A stretch of DNA of 42,597 nucleotides from Sphingosinicella sp. YJ22 (GTDB lineage: Bacteria > Pseudomonadota > Alphaproteobacteria > Sphingomonadales > Sphingomonadaceae). The stretch spans positions 1 to 42,597 of the forward strand of contig NZ_JAANPA010000029.1 of the NCBI RefSeq assembly GCF_011320075.1, in the 5' to 3' direction. Position 1 is the stretch's first letter. The number at the start of each line of letters is the position of its first letter. Below, piece by piece: positions 8,315-16,227 of the stretch. A model generated the notes under the pieces. That model ran no database searches, was not told the DNA's origin, and saw only the letters and a program-made list of their open reading frames with translations. The position numbers and the translations under genes are program-made.

Positions 8315-8989
8315 TTACAGGGTCGCCTCGATCGCTCTTGCCGCCTCGTCCGGGTCCCTGGCCTGGGTGATGGGGCGGCCGATGACGAGGATGGAGGCCC
8401 CGTCGTCGAGGGCCTGGCGCGGGGTCATCACCCGCTTCTGGTCGCCGATACTGGAATTGGCGGGACGGATGCCCGGGACGACGAAATAGCCCTGGGGCCA
8501 GGCCTTGCGCGCGGCGCGGACTTCCCGGCCGGAGCAGACCGCGCCGTCGAGGCCGGACTGACGGGCAAGGGTGGTGAGGCGCACGACCTGATCATGCGGC
8601 GTGCCGCCGATTCCGGTCGCGGCGAGATCGTCCTCGTCGAGGCTGGTGAGCACGCTGACCGCCACGACCTTGGTGGCCTTCGGCGCGGCGGCTTTGGCCT
8701 CCTCCAACATGGCGCGGCCCCCGGCGGCGTGGACGGTGAGGATGGCAGGCTCGATCGGCGACAGCGCCCGAACCGCCTTGGCGACGGTGTTGGGGATGTC
8801 GTGGAGCTTCAAGTCGAGGAAGATGGGCAGGCCGATCGCCGCCATCTCGCGAACGCCGCCCATGCCGTGGGCGCAGAAGAATTCGAGGCCGAGCTTGAGC
8901 CCGCCGACATGGTGGCGGACCCGGGTCGCGATGTCCTTCGCGACCTCCAGATCGGTGGTGTCGAGCGCGACGAAGATCGGACCTTTCAT
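8315..8989 (-). CDS. pyrF: Orotidine 5'-phosphate decarboxylase
   Basis: 224 residues; it decarboxylates OMP to UMP, the last step of de novo pyrimidine synthesis. The catalytic D-x-K-x-x-D motif is present in [13 protein letters not shown] near residue 63, the phosphate-gripping end of the barrel appears as VVPGIRP and ILVIGRPI, and the start [15 protein letters not shown] is typical. The ATG overlaps the TGA of the upstream LapA-like gene by 4 bases, so these two are co-transcribed and probably coupled. In many sphingomonads trpF, trpB and trpA follow pyrF; here accD follows directly after repeat D. Confidence 0.97.
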   Translation of the reverse strand: MKGPIFVALDTTDLEVAKDIATRVRHHVGGLKLGLEFFCAHGMGGVREMAAIGLPIFLDLKLHDIPNTVAKAVRALSPIEPAILTVHAAGGRAMLEEAKAAAPKATKVVAVSVLTSLDEDDLAATGIGGTPHDQVVRLTTLARQSGLDGAVCSGREVRAARKAWPQGYFVVPGIRPANSSIGDQKRVMTPRQALDDGASILVIGRPITQARDPDEAARAIEATL

Positions 8990-9285
8990 ATCCCCAGGCC
9001 GGGATCATCGCTGGCCGGGGCGGATGGCTTCGCGGCCGGCTGGTTGGCGACGATGACTCGTTCGGGGCGCTCGTAGCGGTGACGAAGCGCCCAGATACGG
9101 CCCCGATAGACGAAATAGGTGGGGAGGAAGCCCAAGAGGAACGGAATCGCGACCAGCACCGGCAGCTTCACGTCAGCCTGGAGCCCGCTCCACAGATTGA
9201 GGGTGACCGGCCGCCAATTGTAGATGGCGAACAGGGTCAACGCGATCGCCACGACCACCCAGAACAAGGTCTTGAGGAACTGCAT
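8986..9285 (-). CDS. LapA-domain small inner-membrane protein
   Basis: 99 residues with two hydrophobic segments (about residues 4-24 and 42-60) and a basic cytoplasmic tail that ends in a flexible Ala/Pro-rich stretch. The sequence around LFAIYNWRPVTLNLW, followed by the second helix, matches the LapA/DUF1049 family; E. coli LapA works with LapB in controlling lipopolysaccharide assembly. AAGGGCGGG lies just upstream of the ATG. It is the first gene of the lapA-pyrF pair. No LapB-like TPR protein is in the window. Confidence 0.82.
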   Translation of the reverse strand: MQFLKTLFWVVVAIALTLFAIYNWRPVTLNLWSGLQADVKLPVLVAIPFLLGFLPTYFVYRGRIWALRHRYERPERVIVANQPAAKPSAPASDDPGLGI

Positions 9286-9338
9286 GCCCGCCCTTTCCGA
9301 AGGCCCTGTTGCACCAAAGGCCGTGCGCGTCCAGCGCT

Positions 9339-11657
9339 TCAGCCGATCTCCGCCACCAGCTCGTCGAACAAGCCGGGAATGGTCTTGAGCCGGGGCCGCT
9401 CCTCATCAAGGATGGCGAGAAAGGCCTCGCGCTTCATCCGCGCGACCAGCTCGGGGGCCAGCGGCGTCTCGGCGGGAATCGTCGAGACCATGATGTCGAT
9501 GAGCCGGTCGGCGCCGTGGAGGCGACCCCAAAGATAGTCGTTCTCGCGATAGGCGCGGCTGAAGAAGGCGCCGAAATTGTTGAACTGGATGCCCTTCAGA
9601 GTGGCCGCGGTGCCGGAGCGGATCGTGGTCGCGTCGTCCGGCGAGATGCGGTCGACCTTCATCGGGTCGAACTCCTGAAGCCCTTCGCCCTGGAGCAGGG
9701 GCAGGGTGGCGATGTCATAGAAGGGGTAGCCGAGATAGGTGAGGATGGCGGCGCGGCGCGGCGCCCGCGACAAAGCGGACAGCGCGGTTGCGATCTCCTC
9801 GTCGGTGAAGTCGTCGAGCGCCTTCAGCCTGAGCCGCGCCTCGAGCGCCGCCGCCGCCGCGGCCGGATCCTTGTCGGCATTGGCGAAGGCGGACGCTTCC
9901 TCGACGGTGAGCGCGGCATCCATGTCGGCGGTGAGCGGCGCCTCGTAGCGCGCGATCAGGCGGTAGATCGTCTGGCGGGCATTGTCGGAGGCGCTCTCGT
10001 CGACCTCCTCGATGCCGACATGCCGCTCCGCCAGCTCGCGGACGAGGAGGCGGAGACGGCGGATTCGGAAGCTGGCGTCGAAGCTTCGGAAGAAGGCGAT
10101 GAGCGCCGGCGTGGCGCGGCCGTTGCGGACGGCGTCCTCGCCGGTGATCCCCTGCGCGTCGGCCCATTGCCACAGCGCGGTTCGGACTCGGTTATGACGG
10201 TCGCGGTCGCTGGAGTCGCCGCCGAGCCGGGCGATCGTCTCGGCCATCTCCTCGATCGCCGCGCCCATCTTGAGCTGGGCGTAGGCGGCATAGGTGTAAC
10301 CGGCGCCGCGCGCGGCGATCTCATTGGCTTGGGAGCGCCACGACTGGAGGCGGCGCGGAGTCGGGCTGGTGAGGAAGAAGGTCGAGCCGAACGCGTCGTT
10401 GATCGCGGTCTCGACCTCGGGGCGCATCGATTCGACGATTCGACGCATTCGGCGAATGCGCTCGGAGCGGCGCTCGATCGTCTCGAGATTGTCGCGGATC
10501 GGCTGCTCGCGCGGGATGTCGGACATGGCGCCGAACAAGGTCGCCCAGAAGCCGGGCGGCTCGACCGTCCCGGTCGCCGTCCAGCGCACTGCGCGGAATC
10601 CCGGCGCCGGATCGACATAGACGAAGCGGCGGTCGACCTCGCGGCTGGCGGGACGGCTGCGCAGGGCCTGGATGCAGGCGCCGAACGGGGCGTGGGCCTG
10701 GACGCCGCCGTCGATCAGGACGACCTGGTCGCGGCTCTCGGCATAGGGCCGCGGCGGAATGTTGCGCTCGATGAAGGATTCGCGGCCGGGCCAGGCCCGG
10801 TTGCGCTCGGCCAGCACCGAGTCGAGCTCGGCGACTTGGAAGGGCGGGAAGGCCCCCGGGAAGCTCGCGGTCGAGCGGCCGGCGAAAGCCAGCTCGGCGG
10901 GGTCGGCGAGGCGGCGGGTCTCCCCGCCGGGATCGCGGAAGGCGAGGGTGAGGCGATGCTCCTGTTCGATCACTTCCGGCGGGCTGTTGAGCCTGAGGCT
11001 TTGCGGGTGGCCGCGAAAGTCGGTGACCGTCACGAACAGGTCGAGCGGCTGGTAGTCGGGCAGCAGGGGCGGCCCCGCCGGCTCGGCGGCCATCGCGTCG
11101 AAAGCGTCGAGCAGCACCCGGGTGAAGGCGGGGCCGCCGAACGGCGGCTGGAACCAGGGCGCCTTGACGAGATTGGCGAGCTTCTGGCGGACCTCGGCCT
11201 GATGCTCGGGCTCGACGGTCTGCTCGACCGTGCTCGAACGATTGGAGATCGCCCAGGCGAACGGCACCGCGGCATTCTTCATGAAGCGGCGCACCGCGAT
11301 CTCGTCGCGATCGGCGAGCGCGTCGATGTCGGCATGGTCGAGCCACAGGTCGGTCAGCGGCTCCAGCGACTGGCCGGTGCTGATCGCCTGCGCCAGGAAG
11401 ATGCAGTTGATGCCGCCCGCGCTCGCGCCTGCGAGGATGTCGGTGAGGATTCGGAGGCTGAGGCCGGTTTCGGCGGCGATGCTTTCGAGCAGGCGGTGGT
11501 AGACGCCCTGGCTGCCCGCGCCGGTGACTCCGCCGCCGTGGAAGGCCTGGCTGGCGCGGACGAGCCGCCAGATCTCCTTGGTGATCCCGTGCATGTACAC
11601 GGCGAGGCTGATGCCGCCGTAACAGACCAATGCGAGCCGCAGCTCTTTCTCCCGCAT
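9339..11657 (-). CDS. Large patatin-like (phospholipase-type) protein
   Basis: 772 residues. The patatin catalytic module is at the N-terminus: an oxyanion-hole glycine stretch (CYGGISLAVYMHG, residues 12-24), the nucleophile Ser79 in GASAGG, and the catalytic Asp316 in IDGGVQAHAPFG. Patatins are serine-aspartate dyad lipid acyl hydrolases. About 440 residues follow, mostly helical and without recognised motif by eye; the architecture fits the patatin-related family with a DUF3376-type C-terminal region. No signal peptide is apparent, so it may be cytosolic. ATG 11657 was chosen over TTG 11663; neither has a good ribosome binding site. The substrate is unknown. Confidence 0.87.
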   Translation of the reverse strand: MREKELRLALVCYGGISLAVYMHGITKEIWRLVRASQAFHGGGVTGAGSQGVYHRLLESIAAETGLSLRILTDILAGASAGGINCIFLAQAISTGQSLEPLTDLWLDHADIDALADRDEIAVRRFMKNAAVPFAWAISNRSSTVEQTVEPEHQAEVRQKLANLVKAPWFQPPFGGPAFTRVLLDAFDAMAAEPAGPPLLPDYQPLDLFVTVTDFRGHPQSLRLNSPPEVIEQEHRLTLAFRDPGGETRRLADPAELAFAGRSTASFPGAFPPFQVAELDSVLAERNRAWPGRESFIERNIPPRPYAESRDQVVLIDGGVQAHAPFGACIQALRSRPASREVDRRFVYVDPAPGFRAVRWTATGTVEPPGFWATLFGAMSDIPREQPIRDNLETIERRSERIRRMRRIVESMRPEVETAINDAFGSTFFLTSPTPRRLQSWRSQANEIAARGAGYTYAAYAQLKMGAAIEEMAETIARLGGDSSDRDRHNRVRTALWQWADAQGITGEDAVRNGRATPALIAFFRSFDASFRIRRLRLLVRELAERHVGIEEVDESASDNARQTIYRLIARYEAPLTADMDAALTVEEASAFANADKDPAAAAAALEARLRLKALDDFTDEEIATALSALSRAPRRAAILTYLGYPFYDIATLPLLQGEGLQEFDPMKVDRISPDDATTIRSGTAATLKGIQFNNFGAFFSRAYRENDYLWGRLHGADRLIDIMVSTIPAETPLAPELVARMKREAFLAILDEERPRLKTIPGLFDELVAEIG

Positions 11658-11791
11658 GGCCAAGGCTTGGCAGGATGGCCGCGGCCTGTCGAGGCGGCAA
11701 TCGCGCGCCGCGCGCGATATGGCCGATCGGCTGCTATCCTTTTGCGATCCCGCGCGTTAGCAGGCGCGCAAACGCTCATGCGAAGGTACCG

Positions 11792-13084
11792 TTGTTGAAG
11801 CGCGTCTTTCTGATCGTCCTGGCGTTCGCCGGGCTGGTGATCTTGTTGTTCGCGACCGGCCTGGTGCGCTGGTCGCCCCCCGCCGAGGGCGGCACGCAGG
11901 GAGCGCAGGCGCGCTTCCAGGCAGCGGTCCCGCCGGTCGACACGAGCGGCCCGACCAATATCGACTATGCCCGGCTCGAGGCGCGGATCGGCCGCCTGAT
12001 GGAAGAGAAGGCCATGGTCGGCCTCGGCGTCGGAATCATCGAGAATGGCCGGATCCGCTTCGTCCGCGGCTTCGGCGAGACCGTCTCCGGTGGCGGCGAG
12101 CGGGTCACCGAGAACACGGTGTTCCGCTGGGCGTCGCTGTCGAAGGGGGTCGCCGCCGACATGGTCGCCCTGCTGGCTGCGCGCGGCCGGCTGTCGCTCC
12201 AGGACCCGGTCAACCGCTGGGTGACGAGCCTGCGCCTGCCCAATGGCAACGAAAGCCGGGCGACCCTGACCGACGTGCTTTCGCACCGGCTCGGAATCCA
12301 CGGCCACGCACACGACGCGCGGCTCGAGGACAATGAGGATCCCAAATATCTGAGGGGCCTGCTCGCCCTGCTTCCGAGCCAGTGCGACGTCGGCCAGTGC
12401 CACGCCTACCAGAATGTCGCCTATGACGCGGCGAGCGAGGCGGTCGAGCGGGTCACCGGCATCCCCTATGAGCAGGCGCTCAGGGACAATTTCTTCACAC
12501 CGCTCGGCATGCGCACCGCGAGCGCCAGCCGCCAGGGGCTGATGAGCGCGCAGAGCTGGGCGCGTCCCCATCGCGGCGGCCGCGGCTCCCGGCCGGACGA
12601 GGTGACCGAGCCTTATTACCGGGTCGCCGCGGCGGGCGGGGTCAACGGGTCGATCATGGACCTGACCTTGTGGATGCGCGCCAATATGGGCCTCGCGCCG
12701 GAAGTGCTGCCGGTCGCGGCGCTGCAGGCGGTGCAGACGCCGGTGGTGCGCACCCCCGGCGAGACCCGGCGGCGGCGCAAGTTTCTCGAGCGCACGCCGT
12801 CCTCGGCCTACGGCCTCGGCTGGCGGGTGTTCAATTATGCCGGCAACAAGGTCGTCGGCCACCATGGCGGGGTGCGCGGCTACCGCTCGCTGATCCTGTT
12901 CGACCCGGCGCGGCGAAGCGGCGTGGTGGCACTGTGGAACTCGGGATCGGGACGGCCCAACGGGCTCGAATATGAGGTCATGGACATGATCTACGGCCTG
13001 CCGTTCCGCGACTGGATGGAGCTCGACGACGGCGCCGCGCCGGGGCCGGAGCCGGACGAGCCCGAATCGTCGGGTGGGCGCTGA
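11792..13084 (+). CDS. Membrane-anchored serine hydrolase, beta-lactamase / class C family
   Basis: 430 residues from a TTG start (11792; TTG 11795 is equally possible). GAAGG lies 5-8 bases upstream and there is no in-frame ATG near; the ATG at 11778 opens a frame of only six codons. A hydrophobic segment at residues 4-23 acts as anchor or signal. The catalytic motifs of the serine beta-lactamase-like fold are present: S115-x-x-K118 (ASLSKG), Y206-x-N208 (YQN), and H357-H-G-G in place of KTG. Such proteins include esterases, D-aminopeptidases and penicillin-binding-like enzymes; true beta-lactamase activity is not implied. It ends in an acidic Pro/Glu tail. Divergent from the patatin gene with a gap of about 130 bases. 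Confidence 0.85.
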   Translation: MLKRVFLIVLAFAGLVILLFATGLVRWSPPAEGGTQGAQARFQAAVPPVDTSGPTNIDYARLEARIGRLMEEKAMVGLGVGIIENGRIRFVRGFGETVSGGGERVTENTVFRWASLSKGVAADMVALLAARGRLSLQDPVNRWVTSLRLPNGNESRATLTDVLSHRLGIHGHAHDARLEDNEDPKYLRGLLALLPSQCDVGQCHAYQNVAYDAASEAVERVTGIPYEQALRDNFFTPLGMRTASASRQGLMSAQSWARPHRGGRGSRPDEVTEPYYRVAAAGGVNGSIMDLTLWMRANMGLAPEVLPVAALQAVQTPVVRTPGETRRRRKFLERTPSSAYGLGWRVFNYAGNKVVGHHGGVRGYRSLILFDPARRSGVVALWNSGSGRPNGLEYEVMDMIYGLPFRDWMELDDGAAPGPEPDEPESSGGR

Positions 13085-13087
13085 GCC

Positions 13088-13780
13088 CTAGAACTCCACT
13101 TCCGCCCAGATGGGGAGGTGGTCCGACGCGGTTCGGGCGTTGGCGCTGCGGTGGACCCCCGCCGCCCTGATCCGCATGTTGGGCGTGACCATGATCCGGT
13201 CCAGCCGCGCGATCGGGTTGCCACTATGGTAGGAGCGGCCGGTATCGGCGAAGACGTGGTGGGCGCCGAAATCCCTGAGGCAGCCCGACCGCGCCGTCCA
13301 TTCGTTGAGGTCGCCCATCATCGCCGTCGGCATGTCGGCGTGGCGCTCCGCGACATGTTTGAGGATCGCATGCGCCTGGCGCCGCCGCCACAGGCCGGAC
13401 AGGTCGAGATGCATTCCGACGATGCGGATCTGGTGGCCCTTGGCCTCGACCTCGGCGAGCACCGCGCCGCGCGGCTCGAGGCTCGGCAGATGGAGCATGG
13501 CATGCTCTCCGATCTTGAAGTCCTTGCGCACCAGGATGGCGTTGCCGTGCCAGCCGAGGCTTCGGTCGCGGGCGCCGAACGGGACCGGCTTGAAGTCGCT
13601 ATGCTCCTCCAGCAGGTGGGTCGGGATCGCGGCGTTGCGCGGCCCGAAGCGGCGGTCGGCCTCCTGGAGCGCGACGAGGTCGGCGTCGAGCTCGTTGAGC
13701 ACCTCGATGATGCGCTCCGGCCGGCGCCGCCGGTCGGTGCCGATCGCCTTGCGGATGTTGTAGCTGGCCAAGCGGAGCAT
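13088..13780 (-). CDS. Endonuclease/exonuclease/phosphatase (EEP) family hydrolase
   Basis: 230 residues with all signature motifs of the EEP fold: SYNIRK at the start, LQEADRR (metal-binding Glu), GMHLDL, GDLNEW, ARLDRI and SDHLPIWAEVEF at the end. Family members are metal-dependent phosphodiesterases acting on DNA, phospholipids or phosphorylated inositols; the substrate here cannot be told from sequence. There is no signal peptide, so it is probably cytosolic. AAGGAG lies 6 bases upstream of the ATG. It follows the hibernation-factor gene on the same strand after 45 bases. Confidence 0.88.
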   Translation of the reverse strand: MLRLASYNIRKAIGTDRRRRPERIIEVLNELDADLVALQEADRRFGPRNAAIPTHLLEEHSDFKPVPFGARDRSLGWHGNAILVRKDFKIGEHAMLHLPSLEPRGAVLAEVEAKGHQIRIVGMHLDLSGLWRRRQAHAILKHVAERHADMPTAMMGDLNEWTARSGCLRDFGAHHVFADTGRSYHSGNPIARLDRIMVTPNMRIRAAGVHRSANARTASDHLPIWAEVEF

Positions 13781-13825
13781 CGCCGGCTCCTTAAGGCCTC
13801 AGGATGAACCGCAGAAGAGCCGTCT

Positions 13826-14149
13826 TCAGTGGCGCGTCTTGTCGGCGAGCTTGCCGAACAGGTGGTCGAGCGCGCGGGCGGCCTTGTTGGCGGCGGAGGA
13901 CACTGCCTCGGCGATCCGCGCGCCTTCGGCATGGACCGCGATCGGCTGATGTCCGTTGGGTCGCGCCTCCAGCGACACGCGCTTGTCGTTGTTGGAATGC
14001 TTGGGCCCGTTCACGTCGGTGACATGGATCTCGACATGGGTGAGGCGCTGCTCGAACCGGGCGAGCTTGTCCCGCACGCGCTGCTCCAGCCGCTCGTTGG
14101 ATTCGGCGTCGGTGACGATCTGGTTGTCGGTGTTGATCTGCACGAACAT
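13826..14149 (-). CDS. hpf: Short ribosome hibernation factor (HPF/RaiA family)
   Basis: 107 residues, the length of the short HPF/YfiA type without the long form's C-terminal dimerisation domain. The pattern of an N-terminal strand with NTDNQIV, a helix rich in charged residues (NERLEQRVRDKLARFEQRL), then strands THVEIHVTDVNG and a basic C-terminal helix fits the S30AE fold. Such proteins bind the 30S decoding centre and silence ribosomes in stationary phase. GGAG lies 7 bases before the ATG. It is transcribed divergently from radA. Long-form HPF is the usual form in alphaproteobacteria, so a second, longer copy may exist elsewhere. Confidence 0.8.
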   Translation of the reverse strand: MFVQINTDNQIVTDAESNERLEQRVRDKLARFEQRLTHVEIHVTDVNGPKHSNNDKRVSLEARPNGHQPIAVHAEGARIAEAVSSAANKAARALDHLFGKLADKTRH

Positions 14150-14268
14150 GAAGGGACTCCGGTTGGTATTCGAGCGGCTGGGCCGCCCCCGCTCACATGG
14201 AAATGCCGGGCCCGCGCGGCGGTTCCGGCGGGACTGGATGTTCGCGCTTCGTTTCGGTAAGCCGAGCC

Positions 14269-15636
14269 ATGGCCAAGCCGAAGAAACGCTATGTGTGCCA
14301 AGCCTGCGGGGCGGTCAGCCCGCGCTGGCAGGGGCAGTGCGCCGATTGCGGCGACTGGAACAGCCTGGTCGAGGATTCGGCCGCGGTGGTCACTCCGTTC
14401 TCGGCGCGGCACGATCTGCGCTCGGGCGGGCGGCGGGTCGAGCTGGTCGGGCTCGACGCCGACGTGGCGCTGCCGCCGCGGACCTCGACCGGCATCGCCG
14501 AGTTCGACCGGGCGTTGGGCGGCGGCCTTGTCGCTGGCTCGGCGACGCTGATCGGCGGCGATCCCGGAATCGGCAAGTCGACGCTGCTGCTCCAGGCGGC
14601 GGGGAGCATCGCCAAGCGCGGGATCGGGGTGATCTACGTGTCCGGCGAGGAAGCGGCGGACCAGGTCAGGCTTCGCGCCCGGCGGCTTGGAGTCGATGCG
14701 GGCGGGCTCCAGCTGGCGGCGGCGACGTCGGTGCGCGACATCCTGACGACCCTGGCGGAGGAAGCACCGGCCCTGGTCGTCATCGATTCGATCCAGACCA
14801 TGTATTCGGACCTGATCGAGGGCGCTCCCGGTACGGTCAGCCAGGTGCGCGCGGCGGCGCACGAGCTCATCCGCTTCGCCAAGGAGACCGGCGCGTCCCT
14901 GGTCCTGGTCGGCCATGTCACCAAGGAAGGCAGCCTCGCCGGGCCGCGCGTGCTTGAGCATATGGTCGACACGGTGCTCGCCTTCGAAGGCGAGCGCAGC
15001 CACCAATATCGCATCCTGCGCGCGACCAAGAACCGCTTCGGCGGCACCGACGAGATCGGCGTGTTCGCGATGGCCGAGAGCGGGCTCAGCGAGGTCTCCA
15101 ACCCCTCGGCCCTGTTCCTCACCGACCGCGGCGACGCGGTGCCGGGCGCGGTGGTGTTCCCGGCGCTGGAGGGGACGCGGCCAGTGCTGGTCGAGATTCA
15201 GGCGCTCACGGTCCGCCTCGCCAGCGGCGCGACTCCGCGGCGGGCGGTGGTCGGCTGGGACAGCGGGCGCCTCGCGATGATCCTGGCGGTTCTGGAGGCG
15301 CGCTGCGGCCTCAGCTTCTCGACCGCCGAAGTCTATCTCAACATCGCCGGCGGATATCGCGTGAGCGATCCCGCGGCGGACCTGGCGGTGGCGGCGGCTT
15401 TGGTGTCGGCCCTGTCCGAACGGCCGGTGCCGGCGGAGACGGTGGCGTTCGGCGAACTGGCCCTGTCCGGCGCTCTGCGGCCGGTGTCGCACTCCGGCCT
15501 TCGCCTCAAGGAAGCCGCCAAGCTCGGCTTCGAGCGCGCCCTTGTGCCAAGCGCCGTGGCCGCGGAGAAAAACGGCCTGGCGCTCACCGGCTTCCGGGGC
15601 CTGCGCGAGCTGGTTGATCATCTGCTCGGACGGTGA
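14269..15636 (+). CDS. radA: DNA repair protein RadA (Sms)
   Basis: 455 residues, normal length. Domains in order: a C4 zinc finger (C10, C13, C24, C27), a RecA-like ATPase with Walker A GGDPGIGKST (K103), the RadA-specific KNRFG motif (K254) and a C-terminal Lon-protease-like domain. RadA promotes branch migration of recombination intermediates. The ATG at 14269 (MAKPKKRYVCQACG) begins just before the zinc finger; the longer open frame upstream lacks family similarity. It is followed by cvpA after 45 bases in the same direction. Confidence 0.97.
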   Translation: MAKPKKRYVCQACGAVSPRWQGQCADCGDWNSLVEDSAAVVTPFSARHDLRSGGRRVELVGLDADVALPPRTSTGIAEFDRALGGGLVAGSATLIGGDPGIGKSTLLLQAAGSIAKRGIGVIYVSGEEAADQVRLRARRLGVDAGGLQLAAATSVRDILTTLAEEAPALVVIDSIQTMYSDLIEGAPGTVSQVRAAAHELIRFAKETGASLVLVGHVTKEGSLAGPRVLEHMVDTVLAFEGERSHQYRILRATKNRFGGTDEIGVFAMAESGLSEVSNPSALFLTDRGDAVPGAVVFPALEGTRPVLVEIQALTVRLASGATPRRAVVGWDSGRLAMILAVLEARCGLSFSTAEVYLNIAGGYRVSDPAADLAVAAALVSALSERPVPAETVAFGELALSGALRPVSHSGLRLKEAAKLGFERALVPSAVAAEKNGLALTGFRGLRELVDHLLGR

Positions 15637-15681
15637 TGCGACCGCTTCCCCTCATCGGAAACCTCATCTAACCAGCCGCGC

Positions 15682-16227
15682 ATGACGGCGCTCGACATCA
15701 TTTTCATCCTGCTGGTTGGCCTGGGGCTCGTGTTCGGGCTCATGCGCGGCTTCGTTCACGAGGTGCTGTCGCTCGGCATCTGGATCGCGGTGGTGGCCGC
15801 CCTGTGGCTGCTCCATGGGCCGGTGAGCGGCGCGCTTGAGCCGGTCATCGGGACCACTTCCGGCGCCTATATGCTCGCCTTCGCGCTCATCTTCCTGGTC
15901 GTGCTGATCGGCGGCAAGCTGATCGTGCGCCAGATCGGCGGCGTGACTCGGCGGTCACGGCTCGGCGCGCTCGACCGCATCCTCGGCGGCGGCTTCGGCG
16001 CCTTGAAGGGCCTGCTCGGCGTGGCCCTGTTCTACATGGCGTTCAGCCTCGTCTACGACACGATCTGGGGGCGCGACGCCTTGCGGCCGGACTGGGTGGC
16101 GCAGGCGCAGACCTATCGCCTGGTCCACTCGGCCTCGGACACCATTGTCAACCTGGTCGACGCGCGTCGCAACCGCGGCCGCCCGGCGGCGGATGCCGGC
16201 AATGAGGCGGAGCCGAGCCGGCGATGA
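15682..16227 (+). CDS. cvpA: CvpA family membrane protein
   Basis: 181 residues. Four hydrophobic segments occupy roughly residues 4-24, 28-46, 62-82 and 103-124; the FGLMRGFVHEVLSLGIWIAV stretch is the family hallmark. CvpA was named for its role in colicin V production in E. coli and is linked to envelope homeostasis; its molecular role is not settled. The C-terminal 30 residues are hydrophilic and basic. Its TGA overlaps the ATG of cysS by 4 bases, which suggests translational coupling. Confidence 0.9.
   Translation: MTALDIIFILLVGLGLVFGLMRGFVHEVLSLGIWIAVVAALWLLHGPVSGALEPVIGTTSGAYMLAFALIFLVVLIGGKLIVRQIGGVTRRSRLGALDRILGGGFGALKGLLGVALFYMAFSLVYDTIWGRDALRPDWVAQAQTYRLVHSASDTIVNLVDARRNRGRPAADAGNEAEPSRR

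Noticed and set aside
9309-11798. An 829-residue open frame on the plus strand
   Set aside because: It is the complement of the patatin-like gene. High G+C leaves the opposite strand free of stops; the translation is Gly/Ala/Arg-rich without motifs.
11778-11798. ATG just upstream of the serine hydrolase as its start
   Set aside because: It is out of frame and gives six codons before a stop. A TTG at 11792 or 11795 with GAAGG upstream fits the protein.
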